Shown: positions 46,187-55,226, counted from the stretch's first letter. The stretch is 64,000 bases of DNA from Paenirhodobacter ferrireducens (GCF_004022265.1 NZ_SAVB01000023.1:38356-102355), one strand, 5' to 3'. Notes: generated by a model not told the origin, from the sequence alone. A program made the numbers and translations.

Positions 46187-46810
46187 ATGTATGTTCCCCC
46201 GCAGTTTCAGGAACTTGATGCAGATCGCATCGCTGCGCTGATCGAGGCCGCGCCGCTTGCCTGCATCGTGGCGCAGACGGAGGACGGGCTGATCGCGAAC
46301 CACATCCCCGTGTTGAGGGCGCCTGACGGGGCGCTCATCGGCCATGTCGCGGCGGCGAACCCGATGCACCGGCTGATCCCGGAGGGGGGCGAGGTTCTGG
46401 CGATCTTTCGCGGCGAGGATGCCTATGTCTCGCCCGGCTTCTACCCCTCGAAGCCCGAGCATCACCGGCATGTGCCGACCTGGAATTATGAGGTGGTCCA
46501 TGTCCATGGCACGATCACCTTCCAGCACGACGAGCAGGCCAGGCGCGCGGCCGTCGGGCTGCTGACGCGCAGCCACGAGCGGCGCGTGAACGGCAAGGAC
46601 GCCTGGCGGATGGCCGATGCGCCGGCCGAGTACATGGCGCAGATGCTGGCCGGAATCGTTGCCTTCCGCATCGCGGTGACGCGAACCGAGGCGAAGCTGA
46701 GCCAGAACCGCGAGGCGCGCGATTACCGCGGCACCATCGAGGGCCTGCGTCGCACCGGCCACGCCGCGATGGCCGCCGACATGGAGGCCCGCCTGCCCCG
46801 CAGCGAGTGA
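46187..46810 (+). CDS. PaiB-family FMN-binding protein
   Basis: A 207-residue protein with the PaiB signature: MYVPPQFQELDADRIAALIE, HIPVLRAPDG, GHVAAANPMHR, YVSPGFYPSKPEHHRHVPTWNY and a C-terminal VAFRIAVTRTEAKLSQN. Members bind FMN and are annotated as negative regulators of protease and sporulation genes in Bacillus; in Proteobacteria the role is unclear. GGAGG lies before the ATG. Confidence 0.9.
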   Translation: MYVPPQFQELDADRIAALIEAAPLACIVAQTEDGLIANHIPVLRAPDGALIGHVAAANPMHRLIPEGGEVLAIFRGEDAYVSPGFYPSKPEHHRHVPTWNYEVVHVHGTITFQHDEQARRAAVGLLTRSHERRVNGKDAWRMADAPAEYMAQMLAGIVAFRIAVTRTEAKLSQNREARDYRGTIEGLRRTGHAAMAADMEARLPRSE

Positions 46811-46959
46811 CCGCCCGGATCTGGCGGTGGCGGTTTCGGACCGTTGCCTTGCCGCTGACCCGGTCGGCCGGGTGCGGTTGCCTCGCGCGGCGACGCGACA
46901 CGCCGGCGGTGCACGATTTCGACTTGCCGACGGTGCGGTGTGCCGCTAAACGGGTCGGC

Positions 46960-47049
46960 GGAGACGTGGCCGAGTGGTCGAAGGCACACCCCTGCTAAGG
47001 GTGCAGGCCCGGAAGGGTCTCGAGGGTTCGAATCCCTTCGTCTCCGCCA
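46960..47049 (+). tRNA. tRNA-Ser (anticodon GCT)
   Basis: A 90-base type II tRNA: acceptor GGAGACG pairs with CGTCTCC, anticodon loop CTGCTAA (GCT), long variable arm, T-arm GGTTCGAATCC, and CCA is encoded. An integrase gene lies downstream of its 3' end, so it is the probable attachment site of the following element. Confidence 0.95.
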
Positions 47050-47196
47050 TCGCCCGCTGTAGGGCGCAACTATTTCTCATGCGAATACAGTGCGTTAGAT
47101 TTGTGCGGCCTTGATCGCACGTGCTTGGCGCCTTGTTTTGCTACACAACTTGCCCCACATTTTGCTCTGACACGAGGTTTTCGGCAGGGGTAGCAC

Positions 47197-48468
47197 ATGG
47201 CAGTCATGTTGCGCGGGGCGACGTGGAATTTGCGCAAGCGTGTGCCGGTCCGCTACGGCGAAGTTGAGCCGCGCAGGGAGATCTGGCTGAGCCTTCACAC
47301 GGATTCGAGAGCCGAGGCCGAGGCCAAGGCCCCCGCGATCTGGCGGGCGCAGATCGAGGCTTGGGAGGCACGCCTGGCCGGGGCATCGGAGGATGCAGAG
47401 AGGCGATTTCAGGCCGCGCAGGATCTGGCCGCCAAACGCGGGTTCTCATGGCTGCCGCTCAAGGATGTGACGCGTCTGCCGCGCGAGGAGCTTCTCGAGC
47501 GGATCGAGGCCATCCCTGCCCATGGGCAGGTCCCGAACCGCCAGGAGGCCGCCGCGATCCTCGGGGCAGTGTCGGCGCCGGAGATCACCGTGTCACGCGC
47601 GCTTGACCTCTACTGGGGCTTTACCCGCGACCGGGTCACCGACAAGTCCCCGGATCAACTTCGTCGCTGGCGCAACCCGCGGATCAAGGCTGTGCGGAAC
47701 CTCATCACGCTCATCGGAGACAAGCCCATCCCGGCGATTTCGGGTGATGACATGCTGGCTTTTCGCGCCTGGTGGCTCGACCGGATCGACGACGAAGGGC
47801 TCAGCGCCAATTCCGCGAACAAGGATCTCATCCATCTGGGCGATGTCCTGAAGACGGTCAACAAGATGAAGCGTCTCGGGCTGGTCTTGCCGCTCAGCGA
47901 CCTGTCGCTCAAGGAAGGCAAGGCGCGCCCCCGCCTGCCGTTTTCATCCGCGTGGATCCGCGATCACCTTCTGGCACCGGGCGCGCTCGACGGGCTCAAT
48001 GATCAAGCACGGGCGATCTTCCTGGTGATGATCAATACGGGCGCGAGGCCGAGTGAGCTGGCAGCCTTGAGTGCGCAGACGATCCACCTTCATGCAACGA
48101 CACCCTATATCACGATCGAAGGGGAGAACCGACAGCTCAAGAGCGCGAATGCCGAGCGCAGGATCCCGCTTCTCGGGGTGTCTCTTGAGGCCCTCAGGGC
48201 TTTCCCGGGAGGGTTTGATCGGTATCGAACGAATTCCGCGACGCTGAGCGCAACGGTCAACAAGTTCCTGCGCAACAATGACCTGAAAGAGACGGACGGT
48301 CATACGATGTACGGGTTGCGGCACGCATTCGAGGATCGCATGCTCGCGGCGCACATTGACGAGCGTATCCGGCGCGATCTCATGGGGCATGCGCTTGGTC
48401 GGGTGCGCTATGGTCAGGGCGGCTCCATGGCCGATGTGGCCAACCGTCTCGCGCCTATCTCGTTTTGA
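47197..48468 (+). CDS. Tyrosine-type integrase
   Basis: A 423-residue site-specific recombinase. The N-terminus resembles the DUF6538-type integrases of Rhodobacterales (LRGATWNLRKRVPVRYG), the core-binding domain spans about residues 125-230, and the catalytic domain has the arginine in INTGARPSELAAL, the HxxR-like box GLRHAFEDRM, the second histidine in LMGHAL and the nucleophilic tyrosine in RVRYGQGG. The gene begins 147 bases downstream of tRNA-Ser and points away from it. It should integrate and excise the element. Confidence 0.92.
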   Translation: MAVMLRGATWNLRKRVPVRYGEVEPRREIWLSLHTDSRAEAEAKAPAIWRAQIEAWEARLAGASEDAERRFQAAQDLAAKRGFSWLPLKDVTRLPREELLERIEAIPAHGQVPNRQEAAAILGAVSAPEITVSRALDLYWGFTRDRVTDKSPDQLRRWRNPRIKAVRNLITLIGDKPIPAISGDDMLAFRAWWLDRIDDEGLSANSANKDLIHLGDVLKTVNKMKRLGLVLPLSDLSLKEGKARPRLPFSSAWIRDHLLAPGALDGLNDQARAIFLVMINTGARPSELAALSAQTIHLHATTPYITIEGENRQLKSANAERRIPLLGVSLEALRAFPGGFDRYRTNSATLSATVNKFLRNNDLKETDGHTMYGLRHAFEDRMLAAHIDERIRRDLMGHALGRVRYGQGGSMADVANRLAPISF

Positions 48469-48691
48469 GATCCACCTCGGTTCGGGCGAGCAACGCGCGA
48501 GCCCGGGCTTGCGGCCCGTTGGACTGGCGCTCCTCCTCCTGACGGATGTCTTCCTCCAGCCTTTCGAAAAGCGGTACATAGGCCAGATCATCGAGCAACA
48601 GACGGGCCACGACCTGCAGTGCCGCCTGAAGCCGGGCGAGATCGCTCTCGCAGCTGCAGGCCGAGGGCCGGTTTATGCGCGGATCAATGCT
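48455..48691 (-). CDS. Small protein, unknown function
   Basis: Starting at the internal ATG (48691), the 78-residue product MSIDPRINRPSACSCESDLARL... has a helical centre (RLEEDIRQEEERQSNG) and a basic end. It overlaps the integrase stop by 14 bases, tail to tail. It is open in frame further upstream but that part is unlike protein. Support is only moderate. Confidence 0.4.
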   Translation of the reverse strand, partial: SIDPRINRPSACSCESDLARLQAALQVVARLLLDDLAYVPLFERLEEDIRQEEERQSNGPQARARALLARTEVDLKTR

Positions 48692-48728
48692 CATCTCTCG
48701 AGGCGGGAAAGCTCTGGTTCGGGGGCGT

Positions 48729-50126
48729 TCACGGGCCCGGCGAGGGTGTTTCCGGGAAGGGGGTGTGCTCGAGAGCCCCCGGCGAAACCGATTCCCGGAA
48801 TGCTTGCGCGTCGTTTCCCGGAATGTTCTGCGTGATCTCACCCGGCACGCAGAGCACTTCACTTCGGTCTCCAAAGCATACCCGGATCCTCTGCCCGGAA
48901 ACGCGGTGCCAGTGCCAGCCGCTGAAGTCGCGCCTCAGGTGTCGCAGCAGGTGCCCGAGCCAATGGCCCCAGCTCAGTCTTCTGCCGGTGCCATCAGAAG
49001 GCCGTGCATCTCGCCGATCATCTCCGCGGTCTTGCGGTGTTCGGCCTCGAGCGCGGTCAGCGCTCCGGTCAGGGAAGCCATGCGCTTCTCCAGATCCTGA
49101 CGCAGGATCTGGAATGCGTTGAGCTCCCTCTGGATCAGATGCAACGCATTGAGGAGCGCCTCGCCCAGTTCCGACCGCTCCCCGGTTTCGGCCTGCAGGA
49201 GAGCGAGGAGCGGCAGGAGCCGGTCCACTTTCCCATCCATCAGTTGCAGCGCTGACAGCAGGATCTCGGCTTCTTTGGGCAAGATCAGCGTTTCGGTGGT
49301 GATGTGCATCAGAAAGTCCCTTGAGTTTTGCAGAATACGGAGCGACGGCAGACAAGAGCTGTTCGAGGTCCAGAGCGAGGCGCGTGCGATCCAGGGCCTT
49401 GCAAAGCGTGAGCCGGGCCCTGATGTGGCGCGGCTCGAACGCGGGGCCGAGCGCCCCGCCACGCCAGGTGAAACCGCCCTGCTCAAAGCTCCATGATGCG
49501 CGGCCATGGCGGTTCTGACTGACGTGGCGCAGAACCGGAGGCTCACAATGCGCGAGGCAGGCATCGAGTTCATCGAGGTTGCATGGCCAATGCCGGCGAA
49601 TGGCCTGCTCCAGATCGGTGGCCAGTTTCGCCGCGCGTGGATCGCGCAGTCGCCGTGCCGGAACCGGCGGTGTGAGGGTGGGAACTGCGGGATCAAAATA
49701 GACCGGCCGATCCAGACCGAGACGAGTGGCCATCCTGACGTGATTGCGCTCGGTTTGCAGGGCAGACAGGCGTGGAGAGACGATCACTCCGCTGAACGCT
49801 CGACGTGACAGGGCGATGTGGATGTGATCGCAGCGGCTGTCGGTGTGACGCACCGCGATCCACCCCGTCCTGGTCGGATCGATCCCCATCAGCTGCAGCT
49901 GGAATGCCGCAACCATCAGCCATTGCGCGCGGCTTGCCTTGATGCCTTCGGGCAAGGACAATGTGATGTGCAAGAACCCGGTGCCATTCGAGAGCCGATC
50001 GAACCGGTTGCGCAGATCATGGCGGCCAAGGCCGGGAACCGTGCCGCCGATCAACTCCGCGCCATCGCGCAGGTCATAATTTTCGATGAACTTCGAGTCA
50101 GTGTGTACGACTGTATGGGCGCGCAT
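48729..50126 (-). CDS. MobA-type relaxase
   Basis: The relaxase nicks the transfer origin and leads the strand into a recipient. The 465-residue reading begins MRAHTVVHTDSKF; the three-histidine metal site is visible as VRHTDSRCDHIHIAL near residues 98-112, after the core LHITLSLPEGIKAS; a possible catalytic tyrosine is in ENYDLRDG. Beyond about residue 270 the frame turns Arg/Pro/Gly-rich and overlaps a better-looking frame (48974-49309), so the true C-terminus is uncertain; the last 80 residues again look protein-like. The ATG overlaps the mobC stop (TGATG); a GTG at 50129 is also possible. Confidence 0.75.
   Translation of the reverse strand: MRAHTVVHTDSKFIENYDLRDGAELIGGTVPGLGRHDLRNRFDRLSNGTGFLHITLSLPEGIKASRAQWLMVAAFQLQLMGIDPTRTGWIAVRHTDSRCDHIHIALSRRAFSGVIVSPRLSALQTERNHVRMATRLGLDRPVYFDPAVPTLTPPVPARRLRDPRAAKLATDLEQAIRRHWPCNLDELDACLAHCEPPVLRHVSQNRHGRASWSFEQGGFTWRGGALGPAFEPRHIRARLTLCKALDRTRLALDLEQLLSAVAPYSAKLKGLSDAHHHRNADLAQRSRDPAVSAATDGWESGPAPAAPRSPAGRNRGAVGTGRGAPQCVASDPEGAQRIPDPASGSGEAHGFPDRSADRARGRTPQDRGDDRRDARPSDGTGRRLSWGHWLGHLLRHLRRDFSGWHWHRVSGQRIRVCFGDRSEVLCVPGEITQNIPGNDAQAFRESVSPGALEHTPFPETPSPGP
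48974..49309 (-). CDS. Small helical protein overlapping the relaxase reading frame
   Basis: A 111-residue product beginning MHITTETLILPKEAEILLSAL, fully helical in character with a probable coiled coil (LEKRMASLTGALTALEAEHRKTAEM). It reads more like a real protein than the relaxase frame over the same bases. It may be a separate mobilization accessory gene following a shorter relaxase, or the relaxase may have been joined to downstream sequence by a frameshift. Confidence 0.55.
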   Translation of the reverse strand: MHITTETLILPKEAEILLSALQLMDGKVDRLLPLLALLQAETGERSELGEALLNALHLIQRELNAFQILRQDLEKRMASLTGALTALEAEHRKTAEMIGEMHGLLMAPAED

Positions 50127-50425
50127 CACATGCTCTTTCCGCGCAACAGGGCGATGATCTCGTCGAGCTGCCGGGAGATGCGCCCGATGCTCCGCGCGGG
50201 CGCGTGCTCCAGTTGATTGAGGCTCAGCCCCACTTGGCCGATCATTCCGGCGAGTGCGTCATGGCCACCGCCCTGAAGAGCGGAGCTGCGCAGATAATCT
50301 GCCCGCTTTCCGCTCCCTGTCGCTTGGGCTCGCTGATCGATCTCACGGGCTTCGGCCGCGCTCAGTCGAACCTTTGCAATGATCGTGCGGCGCTGGTGGG
50401 CATCGGAATTACTCTTGGCGGTCAT
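50126..50425 (-). CDS. MobC-like relaxosome accessory protein
   Basis: A 99-residue DNA-binding protein of the plasmid mobilization family. It has a ribbon-helix-helix-like first half (IIAKVRLSAAEAREIDQRAQATG, RADYLRSSAL) and the typical second half GQVGLSLNQLEHAPARSIGRISRQLDEI resembling the MobC consensus around NQ-LN. It helps the relaxase at oriT, which usually lies just upstream of such genes, here beyond 50425. The stop overlaps the relaxase start. Confidence 0.85.
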   Translation of the reverse strand: MTAKSNSDAHQRRTIIAKVRLSAAEAREIDQRAQATGSGKRADYLRSSALQGGGHDALAGMIGQVGLSLNQLEHAPARSIGRISRQLDEIIALLRGKSM

Positions 50426-51253
50426 TTGGATGATCTTCTCCTTTCGCAGAACATCTGCGTTCGGGCCGGGAGGGCGTGGAGCGTTTTTTATCGAGCGTCC
50501 GGGGCGACGCGCGCGTTAGAACCTAAAGGGGGAGGGCCCGTTTCGTGGTCGGCGCTGATTTCGAGTTGTGCGTGTCGCAAGGAGCATGAAGAGATGTACC
50601 GTGTCGGGGAGGCGGGTCATGCTCTCAGAATAATGCTGGGTAACTGACTGATAAGGCTGATATTGTCAGGCGAAACCCCAAACATGTGGATAACCTCGCC
50701 CGGTTTCCGGAAGGCTCTCTCCAGGAAAAACTTTGGGTGGTCCCGGAGCGACGGCTGGGAGAGATACGGTGCGCGCAGCAACGTCCGGAACAGACCGCAG
50801 CCCGCGGAAAATCCGGATTTTCCACGGGCTGGTTCGGTCTGTCCGAGATCAATGGAGGCGCCTCTGGGTGTGGTGCGATTGAGGGCCGGTGCAGGTCAGC
50901 CTTCCAGCTCTGTACCTTTCATCTCACGCGTGCTCACCCGTCGCATCTGCGGGCTTTGTGATGCGGGCGTATGGGGCTGAAGAAGCCGGGTGGCACGGCG
51001 CTCTGCCTTTTCCAGATGCATTCTTGCGCGCTGGCGATCTGCGTCTGTCGGGAAACCCCCGGCGCGTCACGGGCAGGTCACTTGCGGAAAAGGGAAAGGA
51101 TGTGCGCGGGATCTGGCGCGCCTCGCGACCCGCAAAACGGAAAGCTCAGGTCGAAGGGGGGGGCAGCATCCGCGCCAACCATTTTTGCGAATTCCTTTAT
51201 GGCACCCCCGGGCCCTGACACGCCGGATTGGCGGCAGGGGGCGGGCCGCGCGA
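50426..51253. other. Non-coding region upstream of mobC: candidate oriT/origin
   Basis: About 830 bases without a convincing gene. It contains a perfect DnaA box (TGTGGATAA, 50686-50694) and a 53-base interrupted palindrome (50790-50842). Open frames here (for example 50888-51218 plus) have poor composition and no good starts. The place upstream of mobC-relaxase makes it the likely transfer origin and perhaps a replication origin. Confidence 0.55.
50790..50842. repeat. Long interrupted palindrome
   Basis: Three nested arm pairs: ACAGACCG/CGGTCTGT, CAGCCCG/CGGGCTG and GGAAAATCC/GGATTTTCC, with only one to three unpaired bases between them and no loop at the centre (the inner halves abut at 50814/50815). 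This could extrude as a cruciform or fold in single-stranded DNA. Confidence 0.8.
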
Positions 51254-53413
51254 TCAGGGGCCAAGGTCGGCGAGCCAGGGCTTCAGCTCCTCTTCATTCA
51301 GTTCGCGGTGGTGCAGAAGATGATCCGCCATCTTCTCCAGGCGGTCCCGCTGCAGCTCGAGAAGCTGACGGGCGCGCCGCTCGAAGACGTCGAGCCTGAC
51401 CCGCACGCGGTTGCGCTCTTCCGGCGACAGTCGCCGCATGTCCGCGGGGCCGAGCCATGCGCCGCCATTCACGCCCAGGCCCGCCTCGCGGTCGATCCGC
51501 AGCTGCAGCCGGGTGGCGAGATGGAGGTCGCTGCCCTCTCCGCCGCCCGCGCCTGCACTGATGGACCCGAGGACGAGCCGTTCGGCGGCGCGGCCCGACA
51601 GCAGGATCGTCAGCTCGGCCTCGAATTCGGCGACGGTGCCTTCCCGGATCAGGTGGGGCCGGCTGGTCGCGCCGCCATTGGCCGACAGCTGGATGCGGTG
51701 AACGGGAGCGGCGCCCAGACGTGTGGCGGCGATCGCGTGGCCGCATTCGTGGAGCGCGATGCGGCGGTCGCGCGCCTGCGTCTGCGGATCCCGGGCGGGA
51801 AGGCTGGCCCGGATCCAGGCGGCATCACAGCACCGTGCCGCGCGCCGTGCCGCCGACCGGGCGGCGCGGAGCCGGGCGTCGATCGCGGCCGGCGTCTCGC
51901 CCGCGACCTCTCGGGCCAGGGCCTGCAGATCGGCCTCGCCGGCCTCCGGGAGCGCACGCCGCAGCATGTGCCGGATCTGCTGCAGGGACGGCCGGCCGAG
52001 CACGCCGTGCAGATCGAAGCGGCCGGGGCGCAGGATTGCGGGGTCCAATGCCTCGGGATGGTTGGTGGCGCCCACCAGGAGCACGCCCTCGGCGCGATTG
52101 AGCTGATCGATCTCGGCAAGGAACTGATTGATGACCTGGGCTCTGTACGTGGTCGCGTGCCGGTCCGCGCTGTCGCGCGATCCGACCGCATCGATCTCGT
52201 CGATGAAGAGCACGCAGGGACGCCGCTGGATGGCCTCGGCAAAGCTGCGGCGCATCTCGCGCAGCATGTCGCCGAGATGGCCATGCGATTGCCAGATGCC
52301 GAAGGACGCCTCGACGATGGGCACGCCGGCACTCGTCGCGATGGCCCGGGCCAGCACGCTCTTGCCGGTCCCGGGCTCGCCCGAGAGCAGGAGCGCGTGC
52401 GACAGCTCGCTCCAGTGGGCGGTGCCCTGCCGCCATGCGGTCAGGTCGGCCACGAGATCGGCCGCGGCCCGGTGCGCCGGGCTGTCCCCGCCGATCTCGG
52501 CGAGCGTCATGTCGGAAGATGCATTGGCCATCGGCGCCAGAAGCGCCGCCAGCTTGCGGGCCGCAGCCGGCGCGTTCGGCTCGCGCAAGGCGGACATCAG
52601 GCTCGGCATATCCATGGTCGCGAGGGCGTCGTTCTCCGGCAAAAGCGGAGTGATCAGCGTGCGATCAACCTTACCGGTGGCGGAATGCGTTTGCCCGAGC
52701 AGCCGGAGCATGATCTCCCGGTCAATGGGGGGCAACTGCAGGGCAGGCGGCAGTACGCGCCGGAGATTGGCCGGAAGCGATGCCGTATCAGGAAGCAGGA
52801 TCATCAGCGGATACGGCCGCGCCAAAGCTGCGAGGATCTCGTGTTCGATCTTCGCGATCGCGTGCTCGGTGATCTTGTTGCTGCCGGTCTCCGTCGGGCG
52901 CAGCAGCTGGAGCACAGCGGAGTCCCTGTGGCGCGGGGGGCGCGTTTGCGATGTCCAGCCGTCCGGCAGGAAAAGACGGCCGATCGCGGTGGCTGCGCCA
53001 GAGAGCTGGATGGGCTCGAACCCTGTGATGACAGTGCAGGCGCGTTGATCGAGCGCGGATCCGAACCGCTCCCGGCTGCCGAAAGTCGCCGCCAGACGCA
53101 ACGTCATGAGGATTTTGTCCGGAGCAATGACAACCTTTGGCCGATCCGAGCCGCGATCATCCATGGCATAGCCATCGATACCGGCGGCCCGCATGTCTTC
53201 AATGTCGCGCGAGTCCTGGTGCTGGCTGTGCTCGAGCTCGCCCAGCAGGCCGGCGGCGGAAGGTGTCTTGCCGCCGAATACCGGTCTGATCCGTTCGCCC
53301 TCCGCGTCGATATCGGGATCGAAGCTGCTCTCGGCTTCGGCCTGGCGCAGGCGGCGCAGAAGGCTGCGCGCATAGGGCGCCCAAAGGGGATGTGTGTTGG
53401 AGATCTTAGGCAT
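51254..53413 (-). CDS. Soluble FtsH-like AAA+ ATPase/M41 zinc protease
   Basis: A 719-residue protein. The first 320 residues are a domain I do not recognise, without membrane segments. Then an AAA+ module: Walker A LSGEPGTGKSVLARA near 345, Walker B CVLFIDEIDAVGSRDS near 400, and the second-region ILRPGRFD near 455. The C-terminal peptidase M41-like domain has the zinc motif ALHECGHAIAATRLG near 553 and a downstream GGGEGSDLHLAT segment. Cellular FtsH is membrane-bound; this one is not. GGAGG precedes ATG 53413. It lies in the mobile element with unknown-function neighbours. Confidence 0.85.
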   Translation of the reverse strand: MPKISNTHPLWAPYARSLLRRLRQAEAESSFDPDIDAEGERIRPVFGGKTPSAAGLLGELEHSQHQDSRDIEDMRAAGIDGYAMDDRGSDRPKVVIAPDKILMTLRLAATFGSRERFGSALDQRACTVITGFEPIQLSGAATAIGRLFLPDGWTSQTRPPRHRDSAVLQLLRPTETGSNKITEHAIAKIEHEILAALARPYPLMILLPDTASLPANLRRVLPPALQLPPIDREIMLRLLGQTHSATGKVDRTLITPLLPENDALATMDMPSLMSALREPNAPAAARKLAALLAPMANASSDMTLAEIGGDSPAHRAAADLVADLTAWRQGTAHWSELSHALLLSGEPGTGKSVLARAIATSAGVPIVEASFGIWQSHGHLGDMLREMRRSFAEAIQRRPCVLFIDEIDAVGSRDSADRHATTYRAQVINQFLAEIDQLNRAEGVLLVGATNHPEALDPAILRPGRFDLHGVLGRPSLQQIRHMLRRALPEAGEADLQALAREVAGETPAAIDARLRAARSAARRAARCCDAAWIRASLPARDPQTQARDRRIALHECGHAIAATRLGAAPVHRIQLSANGGATSRPHLIREGTVAEFEAELTILLSGRAAERLVLGSISAGAGGGEGSDLHLATRLQLRIDREAGLGVNGGAWLGPADMRRLSPEERNRVRVRLDVFERRARQLLELQRDRLEKMADHLLHHRELNEEELKPWLADLGP

Positions 53414-53491
53414 GTCGTTGCCTCCATGGCATGGAAAGGGAACCGGCTGACGCCGGTTCATTCCGGAAAAAGGGGGGGAGCAGGGGCGGGA

Positions 53492-54430
53492 TCAGTCGGT
53501 GGCGCGAAGGCCGGTGTCGAGGTCGTCCAGCAGCTTCAGGATCACGGGCTGCAGCCCTGCCGCGTAGATCTCCGACTTCACGCGCAGCCAGGGACGGTAC
53601 CGCTCTGACGGGATGACGCTGTCCCGATGGTCGCGCCTGAGCGCGGCATGCATCTTCTTCTCCAGGGATTGTGCGGTGTGGCCGTTGCGGATCGGGACGC
53701 TGCGGAGGATGTGTCCGGAAAGATCCGGGCTTCGCTTCAGCTGCCAGTGCAGTCGGCTGTCCGGGTTCCGGGAAAACCCGAGCTTGACGAGCGGTGCCAG
53801 TCCCGGAAGCGCGAAGCGCATGCAGTAGATGAAGCTCGGCGCCGTGGACCAGCCTTCGCCGCAGCTGGCGCAGTTGAAGCGCCCGGACTGCATGTTGGCG
53901 CGTGCGATCTCCTGCTCGTGGCCGCAGCTGTGGCGATAGCGCCGGTGGCCCGGCCCCTTCGTCGGGGCGGGGCCGATCAGGGACCAGCCCCGTGCCTTCG
54001 CCTCGGCCTCTTCCTTCTCGTTCTGGCATCGTTCGCAGCGATGCGCGCACTCCCCCGCTGCGATCCGCTTGACCAGTTCGAACTGACGCCGGAGCCTGTG
54101 CCCGCAGGGCGCCTGGTAAAAGCCGTAATGGCGATCCTCCGGGTCACGCCCGAGCCAGACGAGGCCTGCCGCTTCCGCGTCCGCCCGCCAGCGCGCGTCC
54201 ATGCAATGCGGGCAGAGTGGCTGGCTCGTCATCAGGACATGGAGCTTGCTGCGATGCTCCTGCCCGCAGGCCTCGCAGCGCAGCATCAGGTGATAGCGGT
54301 CGTCGACGCGGCAGGTGATCTCGAAGCCCTTCGCCGCGGCCGTGGCGTGCCAGTGCTCGTGGATCGGCATGCCGATCGGAACCGGGCGGTCGTGAGGGGT
54401 GTCGGGGGAGACGTGCGGATGAGTGTTCAT
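53492..54430 (-). CDS. Zinc-ribbon protein with C-terminal GIY-YIG (T5orf172/MUG113-like) domain
   Basis: A 312-residue protein. Residues about 45-195 hold three zinc-ribbon-like repeats with paired cysteines (LRCEACGQEH...PLCPHC; APCGHRL...HRCERC; HSCGHEQ...FNCASCG). The C-terminal part starts FIYCMRFALPGLAPLVKLGFSRNPDSRL and continues with EKKMHAALRRDH and a final glutamate region, which follows the GIY-YIG-type layout of MUG113/T5orf172 nucleases. It is probably a DNA-binding nuclease or nickase. It lies 78 bases upstream of the protease gene, same strand. Confidence 0.7.
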   Translation of the reverse strand: MNTHPHVSPDTPHDRPVPIGMPIHEHWHATAAAKGFEITCRVDDRYHLMLRCEACGQEHRSKLHVLMTSQPLCPHCMDARWRADAEAAGLVWLGRDPEDRHYGFYQAPCGHRLRRQFELVKRIAAGECAHRCERCQNEKEEAEAKARGWSLIGPAPTKGPGHRRYRHSCGHEQEIARANMQSGRFNCASCGEGWSTAPSFIYCMRFALPGLAPLVKLGFSRNPDSRLHWQLKRSPDLSGHILRSVPIRNGHTAQSLEKKMHAALRRDHRDSVIPSERYRPWLRVKSEIYAAGLQPVILKLLDDLDTGLRATD

Positions 54431-54568
54431 GGCGGATACCTCCGGGCAAGCCGCATCCGGCCGCAGCCATGGCAGGTGCTGGGGCGGGACGCGGACAGGG
54501 ATTGGGCAAGCGGGCCGAGCCCGGCGCGGAAAGCGCGGGCAGGGCCTGGATGCGTCAGGGTGACTGGA

Positions 54569-55108
54569 TCAGAGCGCGCAGGCGACGGTCAGCGGTTCCG
54601 GCATTTCGGCAGCGGGGGCATCAGGCCAATGCGTCCCGACATCGTCGAACTCGTCGAGGTCGGCCAGGGCCTCGAGCTGCACTTGATGGGTCTCCAGCAT
54701 CTGCCGCACCCGTGCTCCGACCGCGCCGGCGTCGCAGCAGGCGAACAGCTCCGCATGGCTGCCGGGAAGGCGGAGCAGGGAGGTGAACGTCGCGGCGCTG
54801 TCGCTCTCGATCAGCAGGCGCGTCAGCATGGCGCTGCGCTTGAGCGGCTTGTCTGACGCGCGCATCATCGGCTGCGCCGTGATCGTCGCGGCGAGGCCCA
54901 GCACCCGAGCCCGGGCCTCCTCCGCGTCCGCGCTCCAGGACAGGAATGCCGGGTCGAAGCAATCCGCATGCTCGAGGTCGCGCTCGCACTCGATGTACAA
55001 TGCCACGGCCGCGTTCAGCTGCGTGAACGCGAGAGAGATGAGGCTGTGCGAGAAACGGTCGCACGCTTCCGTCGCAGGCGAAGGCGTGTTAGCCAAAAAT
55101 GTAGCCAT
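54569..55108 (-). CDS. Element protein of unknown function (179 aa)
   Basis: A soluble, mostly helical protein (MATFLANTPSPATEACDRF...) with LNAAVALYIECERDLEHADC and a helix-rich middle, ending with an acidic tail (DLDEFDDVGTHWPDAPAAEMPE). The start at 55108 was chosen; a second ATG seven codons upstream exists. It is the first gene of the minus-strand group with the GIY-YIG and protease genes. No family recognised. Confidence 0.65.
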   Translation of the reverse strand: MATFLANTPSPATEACDRFSHSLISLAFTQLNAAVALYIECERDLEHADCFDPAFLSWSADAEEARARVLGLAATITAQPMMRASDKPLKRSAMLTRLLIESDSAATFTSLLRLPGSHAELFACCDAGAVGARVRQMLETHQVQLEALADLDEFDDVGTHWPDAPAAEMPEPLTVACAL

Positions 55109-55226
55109 GGGTGATCTCCGAGTGATCATTCAGGGTCAGGGCGTGGGGAAGGGGGTAGGAGCCCTTGCCCTCGCCTGAATTATATGGTTCTAAAAAACCG
55201 AAAAATCAAGATGGAAAATACTGGCG

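Noticed and set aside
50625..50852. A short minus-strand frame across the palindrome
   Set aside because: The palindrome and DnaA box explain this region; the frame has no ribosome site and poor composition.
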